Source of the DNA: Angelakisella sp.
GTDB lineage: Bacteria; Bacillota; Clostridia; Oscillospirales; Ruminococcaceae
Assembly: GCA_020024555.1 (NCBI GenBank)
Contig: JAHHTQ010000014.1
Coordinates: forward strand, 1-45,063
DNA: 45,063 nucleotides
Reading direction: 5' to 3'
The translations under genes and the position numbers were made by a program. Below are positions 8,179 to 16,335 of this stretch, in pieces; position 1 is the stretch's first letter; every line of letters starts with the position of its first letter. The notes below the pieces were generated by a model. It saw only the letters and a program-made list of their open reading frames with translations, made no database searches and was not told the DNA's origin.

Positions 8179-9215
8179 AACGGGATATACTCCTCAATTT
8201 TGATATCCTTGAATGTCGGCATATTTTTGTATATTGACAGAGCCATATCCAGTAACGGTATAACCGAGACGGCTCCTGCGCCCTCGCCAAGCGCCATATT
8301 TGCAAATATTACAGGCGTGATATTTAGTTTTTCGGCAATTAGTTTCATAGCTTTTTCTTTTGACAAATGTGACGGAATTATATAACGGTTAACATTGTTA
8401 CATAAGTTATATGCGCACATAGCGCTTACAGCAGAGATAAAACCGTCCATAATAACAGGCGTCTTATAATATGCGCCTCCCAAAAACACACCGCACATCG
8501 CGCAAATATCAAGTCCGCCAACTTTTGAAAGTATGTCTATAACATCATCAAAAGGAGAATGTTTTTGTATAGCGGCTGTTATTATATCTATTTTGTGCAG
8601 TAGCCCGCTGTCGCTAAGTCCCGCGCCTTTGCCTGTAACTTCGCTGACCGGTAAATTTAACATAACACTTGTTATCGCGCTCGATGTTGTTGTATTTCCT
8701 ATCCCCATTTCACCTGTTGCAATCAAGTTATAGCCTTTTTCTTTTAATTCACCGACAATTTTTATACCTGTCTCGATAGTCTTTATGACAATATCACGCG
8801 GAATACTGTTTGTCTTTGAAAAATCATTGGTGCCGTTCATATACTTATAATTCGGCACGATTTTACTGTCTGTGTTCATACCGACATCATAAGCAAAAAC
8901 ATCTGTATTGCAAATTTTTGCCATATTGCAAACACTAGCCTTATGGTTAATAATATTTTCTGCGACAATTTTTGTAACACTGCTGTCGGTCTGTGTAACA
9001 TTTTGCGCAACAATTCCGTTATCTGCGCACATAACCGCTACGCATCTTTTGTCAATATTTCCACCGTTAATGGCGATTATTGTTGAAATAATGTTTTCAA
9101 ATTCTCCCATACTTTTCAGTGGTTTTGCTATACTGTCCCACCTATTTTGCGCGGATAAATATTTGTTGTTATCAATAGGCTCTATATTTTTTATAACATC
9201 TGATAAATTTAACAT
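8175..9215 (-). CDS. cobT: Nicotinate-nucleotide:dimethylbenzimidazole phosphoribosyltransferase CobT
   Basis: CobT makes alpha-ribazole phosphate, the activated lower ligand of cobalamin, from nicotinate mononucleotide and a benzimidazole-type base. Family landmarks are the N-terminal RWDSIAKPLKSMGEFE, GEMGIGNTTTSSAI, GKGAGLSD, and the C-terminal ALGEGAGAVSVIPLLD, whose Glu (about residue 311) matches the catalytic base. At 346 residues it is full length. It starts 1 bp after the gph stop and overlaps cobU, so the three genes form one transcript. Confidence 0.96.
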   Translation of the reverse strand: MLNLSDVIKNIEPIDNNKYLSAQNRWDSIAKPLKSMGEFENIISTIIAINGGNIDKRCVAVMCADNGIVAQNVTQTDSSVTKIVAENIINHKASVCNMAKICNTDVFAYDVGMNTDSKIVPNYKYMNGTNDFSKTNSIPRDIVIKTIETGIKIVGELKEKGYNLIATGEMGIGNTTTSSAITSVMLNLPVSEVTGKGAGLSDSGLLHKIDIITAAIQKHSPFDDVIDILSKVGGLDICAMCGVFLGGAYYKTPVIMDGFISAVSAMCAYNLCNNVNRYIIPSHLSKEKAMKLIAEKLNITPVIFANMALGEGAGAVSVIPLLDMALSIYKNMPTFKDIKIEEYIPL

Positions 9216-9216
9216 T

Positions 9217-9885
9217 TTAGTTTAATTTTTCTCCCATTACAATCTTAAATACATCTTCTGCGGAATTGGCATAGTAGGTTGCGTTTTGCCCATACAGTTT
9301 ATTTTTATCGCAATATCCCCATTCCAAAGCTATGCAGTCCATATTTGCATTTTGCGCGGTTTTAATATCCACACAGGAGTCACCTACAAAGATAACTTCT
9401 TCTGTTTTTAAATTCCATTTATTGAGTATCATTTCAACACCGTCAATATTCGGTTTCAGTGGAATAATACCGTCGTCACCTTGTACGATATCGAATTGAT
9501 TTTTTAGATAATGGTCTATTACTTTTAATGCAGACGTATGTATTTTATTCGTCAAAACAGCAAGTTTTATACCTTGTTTATTTAGTTTTTTTATGGTATC
9601 TTCCATTCCGTCATATACTTTGCTGTCAACACAGTTATGCCCGCCGTAGTATGCAACCATTTTATTATAGCAATCGTTAACTATATTGCTATCGACATTT
9701 TGTGGCAATGCCCGTTCGACTAATTTCTGCATACCGTTACCTACATAGTTTTTTATTTCTTCATAGGTGTGGGTAGGATAGCCTTTTTTCTCCAAAACAT
9801 AGTTCATACTGTTTTGTAAATCGAAAAGAGTATTGATAAGAGTACCGTCCAAATCAAATATTACCGCCTTATATTGTTTATCCAT
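9217..9885 (-). CDS. HAD-family phosphatase, phosphoglycolate-phosphatase-like
   Basis: A 222-residue haloacid-dehalogenase hydrolase with the nucleophile motif DLDGTL (Asp11 and Asp13), a helical cap at about 18-85, VLTNK (motif II), and GDSCVD (motif IV). It resembles Gph/PGP-type enzymes that clear small phosphorylated metabolites. It is the first gene of the unit with cobT and cobU. No CobC-type alpha-ribazole phosphatase is present, so one possible role is removing the phosphate from alpha-ribazole phosphate. That is inference from position only; general metabolite repair is equally plausible. Confidence 0.85.
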   Translation of the reverse strand: MDKQYKAVIFDLDGTLINTLFDLQNSMNYVLEKKGYPTHTYEEIKNYVGNGMQKLVERALPQNVDSNIVNDCYNKMVAYYGGHNCVDSKVYDGMEDTIKKLNKQGIKLAVLTNKIHTSALKVIDHYLKNQFDIVQGDDGIIPLKPNIDGVEMILNKWNLKTEEVIFVGDSCVDIKTAQNANMDCIALEWGYCDKNKLYGQNATYYANSAEDVFKIVMGEKLN

Positions 9886-10019
9886 TGTATCCCTCTTTTA
9901 ATTATTAATTATTAAATATTAATATTTATATTTTAAGATAAAAACAATAAAAATGCAAACACGTAAATTATTTTATGTTTTCATAGTAAAAAATATATTA
10001 AAAACTTAACAGTAAAAAA

Positions 10020-10061
10020 AACAGAATGTTTCAGCAGAAAAATCCACAAAAACATTCTGTT
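10020..10061 (-). terminator. Terminator after the APH-fold kinase gene
   Basis: A perfect 12-bp stem (AACAGAATGTTT / AAACATTCTGTT) is followed on the minus strand by an uninterrupted U-run from the A-tract 10014-10020. It is about 35 bp past the stop at 10095. Confidence 0.88.
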
Positions 10062-10094
10062 AAAAAAATTATTTTATTTTGTAATTATAAAAAA

Positions 10095-10850
10095 TTATTC
10101 GTAATCAGCAACGTCAACCCATTTTGTCAAAAGTTCTTTTTCTTCTTCTCTGTTTTTAAGTGTTTGCGTAGCTGCAACTATTGGTAGCCATCTTTGCACA
10201 AGTTGTTTTGGAATATCAGCTTTTTTGCTGAATAGGTCTAAATATTTATCAGCAAGAGCAGGTTCTTCATGGAGTGAAAGAACAAGGAAAGTTCTTGCCG
10301 CATCGGCAGATGCGTTGCCTTGCGTAGCATGAGCCCAGTCAATGATGTATGCCTCACCGTTTGGTTTAATTATTACATTACTTGGACGGAAGTCACCATG
10401 ACAAACTTTTGTATGGTCGCGCATACCTTCAAGTCTTGTTTGTAGCTCATATCTTGTTGTAGCGTCAAAACTTGTGGCGGCAATTTTACGTTTCATTTTA
10501 TCTTTTAGTTTTGTCAGCAGCGGGCTTGATGCTTTGTGTATTTTTATTTGTAGATCAACAAAAAGATTTAGATATTCGTCTGTTTTTTCAGGATTTTTTT
10601 TCATTAAATCTTTTAGTGTTTCACCTTCGATATACTCTGTTACAATAGCCCATTTGCCATCAATCATTTCTACGCCCAAAAGTTTTGGAAGAGGCAGTCC
10701 TGTTTGTTCTACACGGGCTTGGTTAAGAGCTTCGTTAAGAACATCGGCTTTGCTGTAATTTTCATCAAAAACTTTAATTACTTTATCTCCGTCTTTATAA
10801 ATATTTTTACTTGTTCTTGTAGCGATAAGTTTTGCTTTTTTATCCATCAT
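10095..10850 (-). CDS. APH/choline-kinase-fold phosphotransferase
   Basis: A 251-residue kinase of the aminoglycoside-phosphotransferase superfamily. The N-lobe carries VIKVFDE (candidate ATP-binding Lys) and a hinge-like VTEYIEGETL. The C-lobe has the catalytic loop CHGDFRPSNVII (Asp base and Asn metal ligand) and the metal motif YIIDWAHA. The substrate is unknown. The type is common in Firmicutes and need not mean drug resistance. Two adjacent ATGs exist (10850 and 10847); GGGGG is 4 and 7 bases away respectively, so the second fits spacing better. It follows adhE by 120 bp with a stable hairpin between, so it may be read from the adhE transcript at a lower level. Confidence 0.85.
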   Translation of the reverse strand: MMDKKAKLIATRTSKNIYKDGDKVIKVFDENYSKADVLNEALNQARVEQTGLPLPKLLGVEMIDGKWAIVTEYIEGETLKDLMKKNPEKTDEYLNLFVDLQIKIHKASSPLLTKLKDKMKRKIAATSFDATTRYELQTRLEGMRDHTKVCHGDFRPSNVIIKPNGEAYIIDWAHATQGNASADAARTFLVLSLHEEPALADKYLDLFSKKADIPKQLVQRWLPIVAATQTLKNREEEKELLTKWVDVADYE

Positions 10851-10882
10851 AATTCCCCCAAAAATATATTTTTATTGTGCGC

Positions 10883-10927
10883 GTTCGGGAAAGTGAAGAA
10901 TATTTTACTACATCACTTTCCCAGAAC
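10883..10927. other. Stable stem-loop between adhE and the kinase gene
   Basis: The arms GTTCGGGAAAGTGA and TCACTTTCCCAGAAC pair over 14 bp with one bulged A. In the direction of transcription (minus) there is no immediate U-run, so it looks more like a processing or mRNA-stability hairpin at the adhE 3' end than a full terminator. Confidence 0.6.
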
Positions 10928-10971
10928 TACCACCATTTAATTTTTACGAAAAATTTTTTTGTAGAGGCGTA

Positions 10972-13584
10972 TTAGTTACGACCATAGTAAGCATTTAGAT
11001 ACATTTCTTTTATCTCGCTCATTAGTGGGTAGCGTGGGTTTGCACCTGTACATTGGTCATCGAATGCTTGTTCAACCATTTGGTCCAGTTTTTCCAAAAA
11101 TTCTTTTTCGTCTATACCATAGTCTTTAATTGTCTTTTTGATACCAACTTTTTCTTTTAGTTCATTAACAGCAACTATAAGCGCGTTCACTTTGTCTTCG
11201 TCTGTTTTACCTTTTAGTCCAAGGTAATCAGCAACTTCCGCATAGCGAGCCATTGCGTGTGGGTGGTCGTATTGGCTGAATGTACCCATCTTTGTAGGAA
11301 CTTCAACACAGTTAAATTTAATTACCTGATCTATTAGCAGTGCGTTGGCAACACCGTGTGGTAGGTGGAAGAATGCGCCGAGTTTGTGCGCCATAGAGTG
11401 ACAAACACCAAGGAAAGCGTTTGCGAAAGCCATACCTGCCATTGTAGCCGCATTTGCCATTTTTTCACGCGCTTTGTAGTCTGTTTGACCGTTTTCGTAA
11501 GCCTGTGGCAAGTTTTCAAATACCATTTTCAACGAACGTAGAGCCAAACCATCTGTATAGTCTGTTGCAAGAATTGATGCGTAAGCTTCAAGCGCGTGGG
11601 TAACAGCGTCTATACCTGATGCGCTTGTCAGTCCTTTTGGCGCGTCCATCATCATATCACAGTCAACGATAGCCATATTTGGCATAAGTTCATAGTCAGC
11701 AAGTGGATATTTAACACCTGTGCTTTCATCTGTGATAACTGCAAAAGGCGTAACTTCCGAACCTGTACCGGCTGATGTCGGAACAGCAATAAAGTATGCT
11801 TTTTCGCCCATTTTTGGGAATGTATATACACGTTTACGGATATCCATAAAGCGCATAGCCATATCTAGAAAGTCTGCTTCCGGATGCTCGTACATTACCC
11901 ACATAATCTTAGCAGCGTCCATTGCAGAACCACCGCCGACAGCAATTATGCAGTCAGGTTTGAATGCGCACATTTGAGCAGCGCCTTCTTTTGCGCAGGC
12001 AAGTGTTGGGTCAGGAGCAACATCAAAGAATGTTTGGTGCAAAATGCCCATTTCGTCAAGTTTATCTGTGATACATTTTGTATATCCGTGTGTGTATAGG
12101 AATTGGTCTGTTACAACGAATACACGTTTTTTGCCCAAAACTGTTCTAAGTTCGTCTAGTGCAACAGGCAGACAACCTTTTTTGATATATACCTTTTGAG
12201 GCGCTCTAAACCACAACATATTTTCTCTCCTTTTAGCAACAGTTTTAATGTTAATCAGATGTTTTACACCAACGTTTTCCGAAACTGAGTTACCGCCCCA
12301 TGAACCACAACCAAGTGTTAGGGAAGGAGCAAGTTTAAAGTTGTAGATATCACCTATACCACCTTGTGAAGAAGGAGTATTAACAAGTATTCTGCAAGTT
12401 TTCATTTTTGAAGCGAAGAATTTAATTTTGTCGTCCTCTGCTATTTCGTCAATATATAGTGAAGATGTGTGTCCAAGACCACCGTCCTCTACAAGTTTTT
12501 CAGCTTTTTCCACTGCGTCGAAGAAGTCTTTTGCTTTATACATAGCAAGTACAGGAGATAGTTTTTCGTGAGCAAACTCTTCGCTCAAATCAACACTTTC
12601 TACTTCGCCGATTAGGATTTTTGTTGTTTCGGGAACTTTAACGCCTGACAGTTCAGCTATCTTGTATGCAGATTGACCAACGATTTTTGCATTTAGCGCG
12701 CCGTTTATGATAATTGTTTTACGTACTTTGTCTATTTCGTCTTTTTTAAGGATATAGCAACCTCTGTCAAGGAATTCTTTACGAACTTTGGTATAAATGC
12801 TGTCATCAACAATTACTGATTGTTCAGAAGCGCAAATCATACCGTTATCGAATGTTTTTGAATGGATTATGGAGCTAACGGCAAGTAGAATATCAGCGCT
12901 CTTATCAATAATTGCAGGCGTATTGCCGGCACCAACGCCCAATGCTGGTTTACCGCTGGAATAAGCGGCTTTAACCATTCCGGGACCACCTGTTGCAAGG
13001 ATAATGTCTGCCTCTTTCATTGCAAGATTTGTCATTTCAAGGCTGGGTACATCTATCCAAGAAATAATGCCTTCCGGAGCGCCTGCTTTAACTGCCGCTT
13101 CGAGAACAACTTTTGCCGCCGCTATTGTTGAATTTTTTGCGCGTGGGTGTGGGCTTATCAAAATACCGTTACGTGTTTTCAGAGCCAAAAGTGTTTTGAA
13201 TATAGCTGTTGACGTTGGGTTGGTTGTGGGAATAACTGCTGAAATCATACCGATTGGTTCAGCTATTCTGACTGTGCCGTAGGAGTTATCTTCTTCTATA
13301 ATTCCACAAGTTTTTGTATCTTTGTATGCGTTGTAAATATATTCAGCCGCGTAGTGATTTTTTATAACTTTATCTTCCACTACTCCCATACCTGTTTCTT
13401 CTACTGCCATTTTTGCAAGGGGAATACGTTCTTTGTTTGCCGCGACAGATGCTGCAAAAAAGATTTTGTCTACTTGCTCTTGCGTATAAGTTGCAAATAT
13501 TTTTTGGGCTGCCCTTACTCTTGCAATAGCTTCTTCCAGTTTTTCTACGCCATCTACTATTTGATACTCTTTGTTTTGTTCCAT
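10972..13584 (-). CDS. adhE: Bifunctional acetaldehyde-CoA / alcohol dehydrogenase AdhE
   Basis: This 870-residue enzyme reduces acetyl-CoA to acetaldehyde and then ethanol, using two NADH. The N-terminal aldehyde dehydrogenase domain (about 10-440) has its catalytic Cys at 251 in GMICASEQS. The C-terminal iron alcohol dehydrogenase domain (about 460-870) has GGGSAMDAAK (549-558), GTGSEVTPFAV (605-615) and the iron ligand set Asp658, His662, His728 and His742. Both halves look complete, and members of this family assemble into spirosomes. AAGGAG precedes the ATG. Two Rex-like operators lie at 13625-13666, consistent with NADH-responsive control. A LysR gene lies upstream in the same direction but separated by 219 bp. 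Confidence 0.98.
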   Translation of the reverse strand: MEQNKEYQIVDGVEKLEEAIARVRAAQKIFATYTQEQVDKIFFAASVAANKERIPLAKMAVEETGMGVVEDKVIKNHYAAEYIYNAYKDTKTCGIIEEDNSYGTVRIAEPIGMISAVIPTTNPTSTAIFKTLLALKTRNGILISPHPRAKNSTIAAAKVVLEAAVKAGAPEGIISWIDVPSLEMTNLAMKEADIILATGGPGMVKAAYSSGKPALGVGAGNTPAIIDKSADILLAVSSIIHSKTFDNGMICASEQSVIVDDSIYTKVRKEFLDRGCYILKKDEIDKVRKTIIINGALNAKIVGQSAYKIAELSGVKVPETTKILIGEVESVDLSEEFAHEKLSPVLAMYKAKDFFDAVEKAEKLVEDGGLGHTSSLYIDEIAEDDKIKFFASKMKTCRILVNTPSSQGGIGDIYNFKLAPSLTLGCGSWGGNSVSENVGVKHLINIKTVAKRRENMLWFRAPQKVYIKKGCLPVALDELRTVLGKKRVFVVTDQFLYTHGYTKCITDKLDEMGILHQTFFDVAPDPTLACAKEGAAQMCAFKPDCIIAVGGGSAMDAAKIMWVMYEHPEADFLDMAMRFMDIRKRVYTFPKMGEKAYFIAVPTSAGTGSEVTPFAVITDESTGVKYPLADYELMPNMAIVDCDMMMDAPKGLTSASGIDAVTHALEAYASILATDYTDGLALRSLKMVFENLPQAYENGQTDYKAREKMANAATMAGMAFANAFLGVCHSMAHKLGAFFHLPHGVANALLIDQVIKFNCVEVPTKMGTFSQYDHPHAMARYAEVADYLGLKGKTDEDKVNALIVAVNELKEKVGIKKTIKDYGIDEKEFLEKLDQMVEQAFDDQCTGANPRYPLMSEIKEMYLNAYYGRN

Positions 13585-13624
13585 AAGTTATTCTCCTTCA
13601 TATAATAAATAAAAGTATAAATGA

Positions 13625-13666
13625 TTGTTAATTATTTAACTTAGGTTTATGTTATTATTTTAACAA
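13625..13666 (-). promoter_or_regulatory. Tandem Rex-like operators upstream of adhE
   Basis: The Rex consensus is TTGTTAA-N4-TTAACAA. Site 1 (13625-13642) reads TTGTTAA-TTAT-TTAACTT: left half exact, right half 5 of 7. Site 2 (13649-13666) reads ATGTTAT-TATT-TTAACAA: right half exact, left half 5 of 7. Their centres are 24 bp apart, and site 1 is about 40 bp before the adhE start codon. No rex gene is in the window. Confidence 0.65.
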
Positions 13667-13803
13667 GGTTTTAACTGTTTTGCAAATACTTTATTATACA
13701 TATATATATAACAAAAAATATATATCAAAATACAAAAGTACTAACAAGATATTTTGCATATTTTTATGGATTTTAACTAAAATATATAAAAAGCTATATT
13801 TTT

Positions 13804-14766
13804 TTACAAAAATTCTGCTCGATTTTTTAGTAGTTTTATAAAATGTTGGTCATATTCCGATAGCTGATAGCCCTTTCTCGTTATAAGCATATCCGTATAG
13901 AAAGGAGTGGCATCTGTGACGTCTTTTTCCACTAAGTTGAATTTCTCCAAAGTTTTTTTGGGTATGGGTGAGGCCCACATATATGAGTTTTCCAGTTCCG
14001 AGAGTATATTAAATTGACTTCCACGTTCGTAAATAAATATTTTTTTAGACGAATTTTTTAGCTTTTCATCATCAACTGTGGCTACGCTTGATGTCTGTAA
14101 ATGTGTATCACCGTGAATAAGCTCGATACTGTCGCTTAAATCACTGACGGCTATACTTTCTTTTTGCGCAAGTTTATGGTTTGCAGACAGTAAAACATAG
14201 TATTTGAACGTACATAAACGTTCACCAACCAACCCCTTTTCCTGTAAAACGTTATTATAATATTTTTCGTAGTTTGTTTGGTAGCGAATAATTCCCATAC
14301 GGTAGTTATTGTCAAGAATGTTATCTATTGCGCTTGTGGAATTTGTTTCATTGAAATAAATTTCAAGTTTTTTTGTTGTATCAAGTCCTTTTAGAAACTC
14401 TGTAAAAACACTTGTTATATATGAAGCGCGTGGTACAGAGATACTGAAATTGATTGCATTGTTATCTTTCTTTTTATATATATCCTCAACATCGGCAATT
14501 TGCTTTAAAATACTTTCCGCATAGTTAAGAAACTCTATACCCTCCTCTGTGGGATATATACCTCTTGATGTTCTGTTGAATATGGCTATGCCAAGACTGT
14601 CTTCGAGTTCTTTTATTGCCCTGCTCAAATTTGGCTGACTCATAAAAAGTTTTTCGGCAGCGCGACTGATAGAAAGATTTTTTCCTACTTCCAAGGCATA
14701 CTTTAAATGTAATAGATTTAAAATAGTCTTTTCCTCCTTAACTGCTTTTAAATTTACTGAAATCAT
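13804..14766 (-). CDS. LysR-family transcriptional regulator (true start probably AUU at 14724)
   Basis: A LysR-type regulator with an N-terminal winged helix-turn-helix (LSISRAAEKLFMSQPNLSRAIKELEDSLGIAIFNR) and a periplasmic-binding-like effector domain (about 105-315). The ATG at 14766 has no ribosome site and adds 14 residues before the usual LysR beginning. An exact AAGGAGG at 14733-14739 lies 8 bases before an in-frame ATT at 14724, which would give M-LNLLHLKYALEV, a typical LysR N-terminus. The given end is therefore conservative. AAG GAG GAA would also encode the Lys-Glu-Glu present there, so coincidence cannot be excluded. The target may be the divergent P-loop gene, adhE, or itself. 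Confidence 0.92.
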   Translation of the reverse strand: MISVNLKAVKEEKTILNLLHLKYALEVGKNLSISRAAEKLFMSQPNLSRAIKELEDSLGIAIFNRTSRGIYPTEEGIEFLNYAESILKQIADVEDIYKKKDNNAINFSISVPRASYITSVFTEFLKGLDTTKKLEIYFNETNSTSAIDNILDNNYRMGIIRYQTNYEKYYNNVLQEKGLVGERLCTFKYYVLLSANHKLAQKESIAVSDLSDSIELIHGDTHLQTSSVATVDDEKLKNSSKKIFIYERGSQFNILSELENSYMWASPIPKKTLEKFNLVEKDVTDATPFYTDMLITRKGYQLSEYDQHFIKLLKNRAEFL

Positions 14767-14915
14767 AAGTGATATATCAATTATAATATATTATATTTTG
14801 TAATTTTGTTATCTTTTACTCATATTAATCAATTTTTTTGATAATTTATAATAATATGTTAAAAGATTTTGCTTTTGTATTATAGGTTTGATATATTAAT
14901 TTGATTATATCACTT
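14767..14915. promoter_or_regulatory. Divergent control region with inverted ~25-bp repeats
   Basis: In the 307-bp AT-rich gap 14767-15073, a block beginning AAGTGATATATCAA (14767-14791) recurs inverted at 14891-14915, beginning AAGTGATATAATCAA on the minus strand. Each copy contains a TGAT-ATA-TCA palindrome, about 100 bp apart between divergent genes. This fits a binding region for the adjacent LysR protein, by inference. I see no other structure in the gap. Confidence 0.45.
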
Positions 14916-15073
14916 TTTTAAAAATATTGCCATTAATATAATATTAAATCTATTTTTAAAAATATTATTGTAATAAAAAAATAGCACAATTATTATTTTG
15001 GCATAATATAAAATATAGTGATTTTATAATTATAGACAATATTCATTATAAATACAGTAAGGAGGTATGGAAG

Positions 15074-16141
15074 TTGATAACAAAATATTTTTTAGGTTCA
15101 AATTCCCACAACGGATTTGTGTCTTTTTTTGATGAAATGTTTAAAGATAATGAAAACAGTCATATATATATATTAAAGGGTGGGGCAGGTTGCGGAAAAT
15201 CAAACTTAATGAAAAAATTTGCGGAAAAATTTAAAAACAGCGAAGATACGGAACTGATACATTGTTGCTCGGATATAACATCACTGGACGCAGTCATTTT
15301 TCCCAACAAAAAAATTGCCGTAGTGGACGGAACTCCACCGCATGTCCTAGAACCACGATACCCATGTTTGCGTGAAGAAATAGTATGGCTTGCTGAATAT
15401 GTAGACCGCAAAAAATTACTTCCGCATAACGATGAGATTGTGAATTTAATGGCTGAGTGCAAAAATTATCATAAAGAGGCAGACAGCTTTTTGTTTGTTG
15501 CAGGCGAATTTATCAAAGAGATAAATAAACTGGGGGAAAATTTGCTAATCAATACAAAATCTGATTTGTTCATTCAAAAAACAGCGAAAAAATTACTTAT
15601 AAAAAATGAAGCTGTTGATTTCAGTGTAAAAAAACGTCTGTTATCAGCAATCACCGATGTCGGTAAAGTTGATTTTAATGAGACAGTCTCTTCTCTTTGC
15701 GATAATATTTATATAATAGAAGATAAATACTATGCCTTTGCGAATAGGTTTATGAACAATATTTATGATTTTGCCAAAAATTACGCCTGTGATATAATAG
15801 TTTCATATTCACCGTACTTTCCGCAAACTATGATAAATGCAATAATATTCAAAAACGAAAAACTTGCTTTTGTTGTACGAAATACGAAAAATGATTTTGT
15901 AGAGCTAAACGGAAAAACAATTTCTTCATTGCGTTTTTATAATACAGAGAATGTAAAAACAATCAGTGAACGAATAAAATTTATGAGAAAATCAATAAAG
16001 CTGTGTCAGGAAGATGCGGTAAAAATGATTGCTAAGGCAAAAACTATACATGACAAGCTGGAAAAGTATTATATTGATGCAATGGACTATGATGAACTGA
16101 ATAAAAAAACTGATTTTTTATTGGAAAGCTGTGAAATATAA
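15074..16141 (+). CDS. Duplicated P-loop ATPase-like protein (PRK06851 type), second Walker A lost
   Basis: The 355-residue protein begins at a TTG at 15074, 8 bases after GGAGG; an ATG at 15067 is out of frame and too close to that site. Walker A KGGAGCGKS spans residues 35-43, and VVDGTPPHVLEPRYP follows at 83-97, as in the uncharacterised PRK06851 group. The C-terminal half repeats the first: residues 31-85 align with about 212-268, for example LDAVIFPNKKIAVV against MINAIIFKNEKLAFVV. In the second copy the P-loop is replaced by IIEDKYYAFANRF, so it cannot bind nucleotide in the normal way. It stands alone, opposite the LysR gene, with a terminator at 16292. Function unknown. Confidence 0.8.
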   Translation: MITKYFLGSNSHNGFVSFFDEMFKDNENSHIYILKGGAGCGKSNLMKKFAEKFKNSEDTELIHCCSDITSLDAVIFPNKKIAVVDGTPPHVLEPRYPCLREEIVWLAEYVDRKKLLPHNDEIVNLMAECKNYHKEADSFLFVAGEFIKEINKLGENLLINTKSDLFIQKTAKKLLIKNEAVDFSVKKRLLSAITDVGKVDFNETVSSLCDNIYIIEDKYYAFANRFMNNIYDFAKNYACDIIVSYSPYFPQTMINAIIFKNEKLAFVVRNTKNDFVELNGKTISSLRFYNTENVKTISERIKFMRKSIKLCQEDAVKMIAKAKTIHDKLEKYYIDAMDYDELNKKTDFLLESCEI

Positions 16142-16291
16142 TTCTATATTAGAGTGTTAATGAAAGTTTATTGCAAAATTGGCAAAGAGAAAAAAGTATT
16201 GGAAAATAAAATAATTGAGGCGCTTAGGCAGAGTCAGAGATGTTTTCTGTTTACAAAGGAATATTTTAAGAAATTTAAGAGTATTTTTTGG

Positions 16292-16331
16292 CGGGGGCAA
16301 CTATTGTAAATAATAGCAGTCCCCGTTTTTT
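16292..16331 (+). terminator. Terminator of the P-loop gene
   Basis: CGGGG (16292-16296) pairs with CCCCG (16321-16325), supported by an inner CTATT/AATAG stem, then six T. The gene ends 150 bp earlier. I see no gene in the AT-rich stretch 16142-16290. Confidence 0.85.
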
Positions 16332-16335
16332 ATGT

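Noticed and set aside
9886..10094. Possible cobalamin riboswitch before gph-cobT-cobU
   Set aside because: The short AT-rich leader has none of the conserved B12-box sequence; only the terminator of the kinase gene is recognisable.
10095..10850. Aminoglycoside resistance gene
   Set aside because: The fold is shared with many metabolic kinases, there is no close motif match to a known resistance enzyme, and no mobile context.
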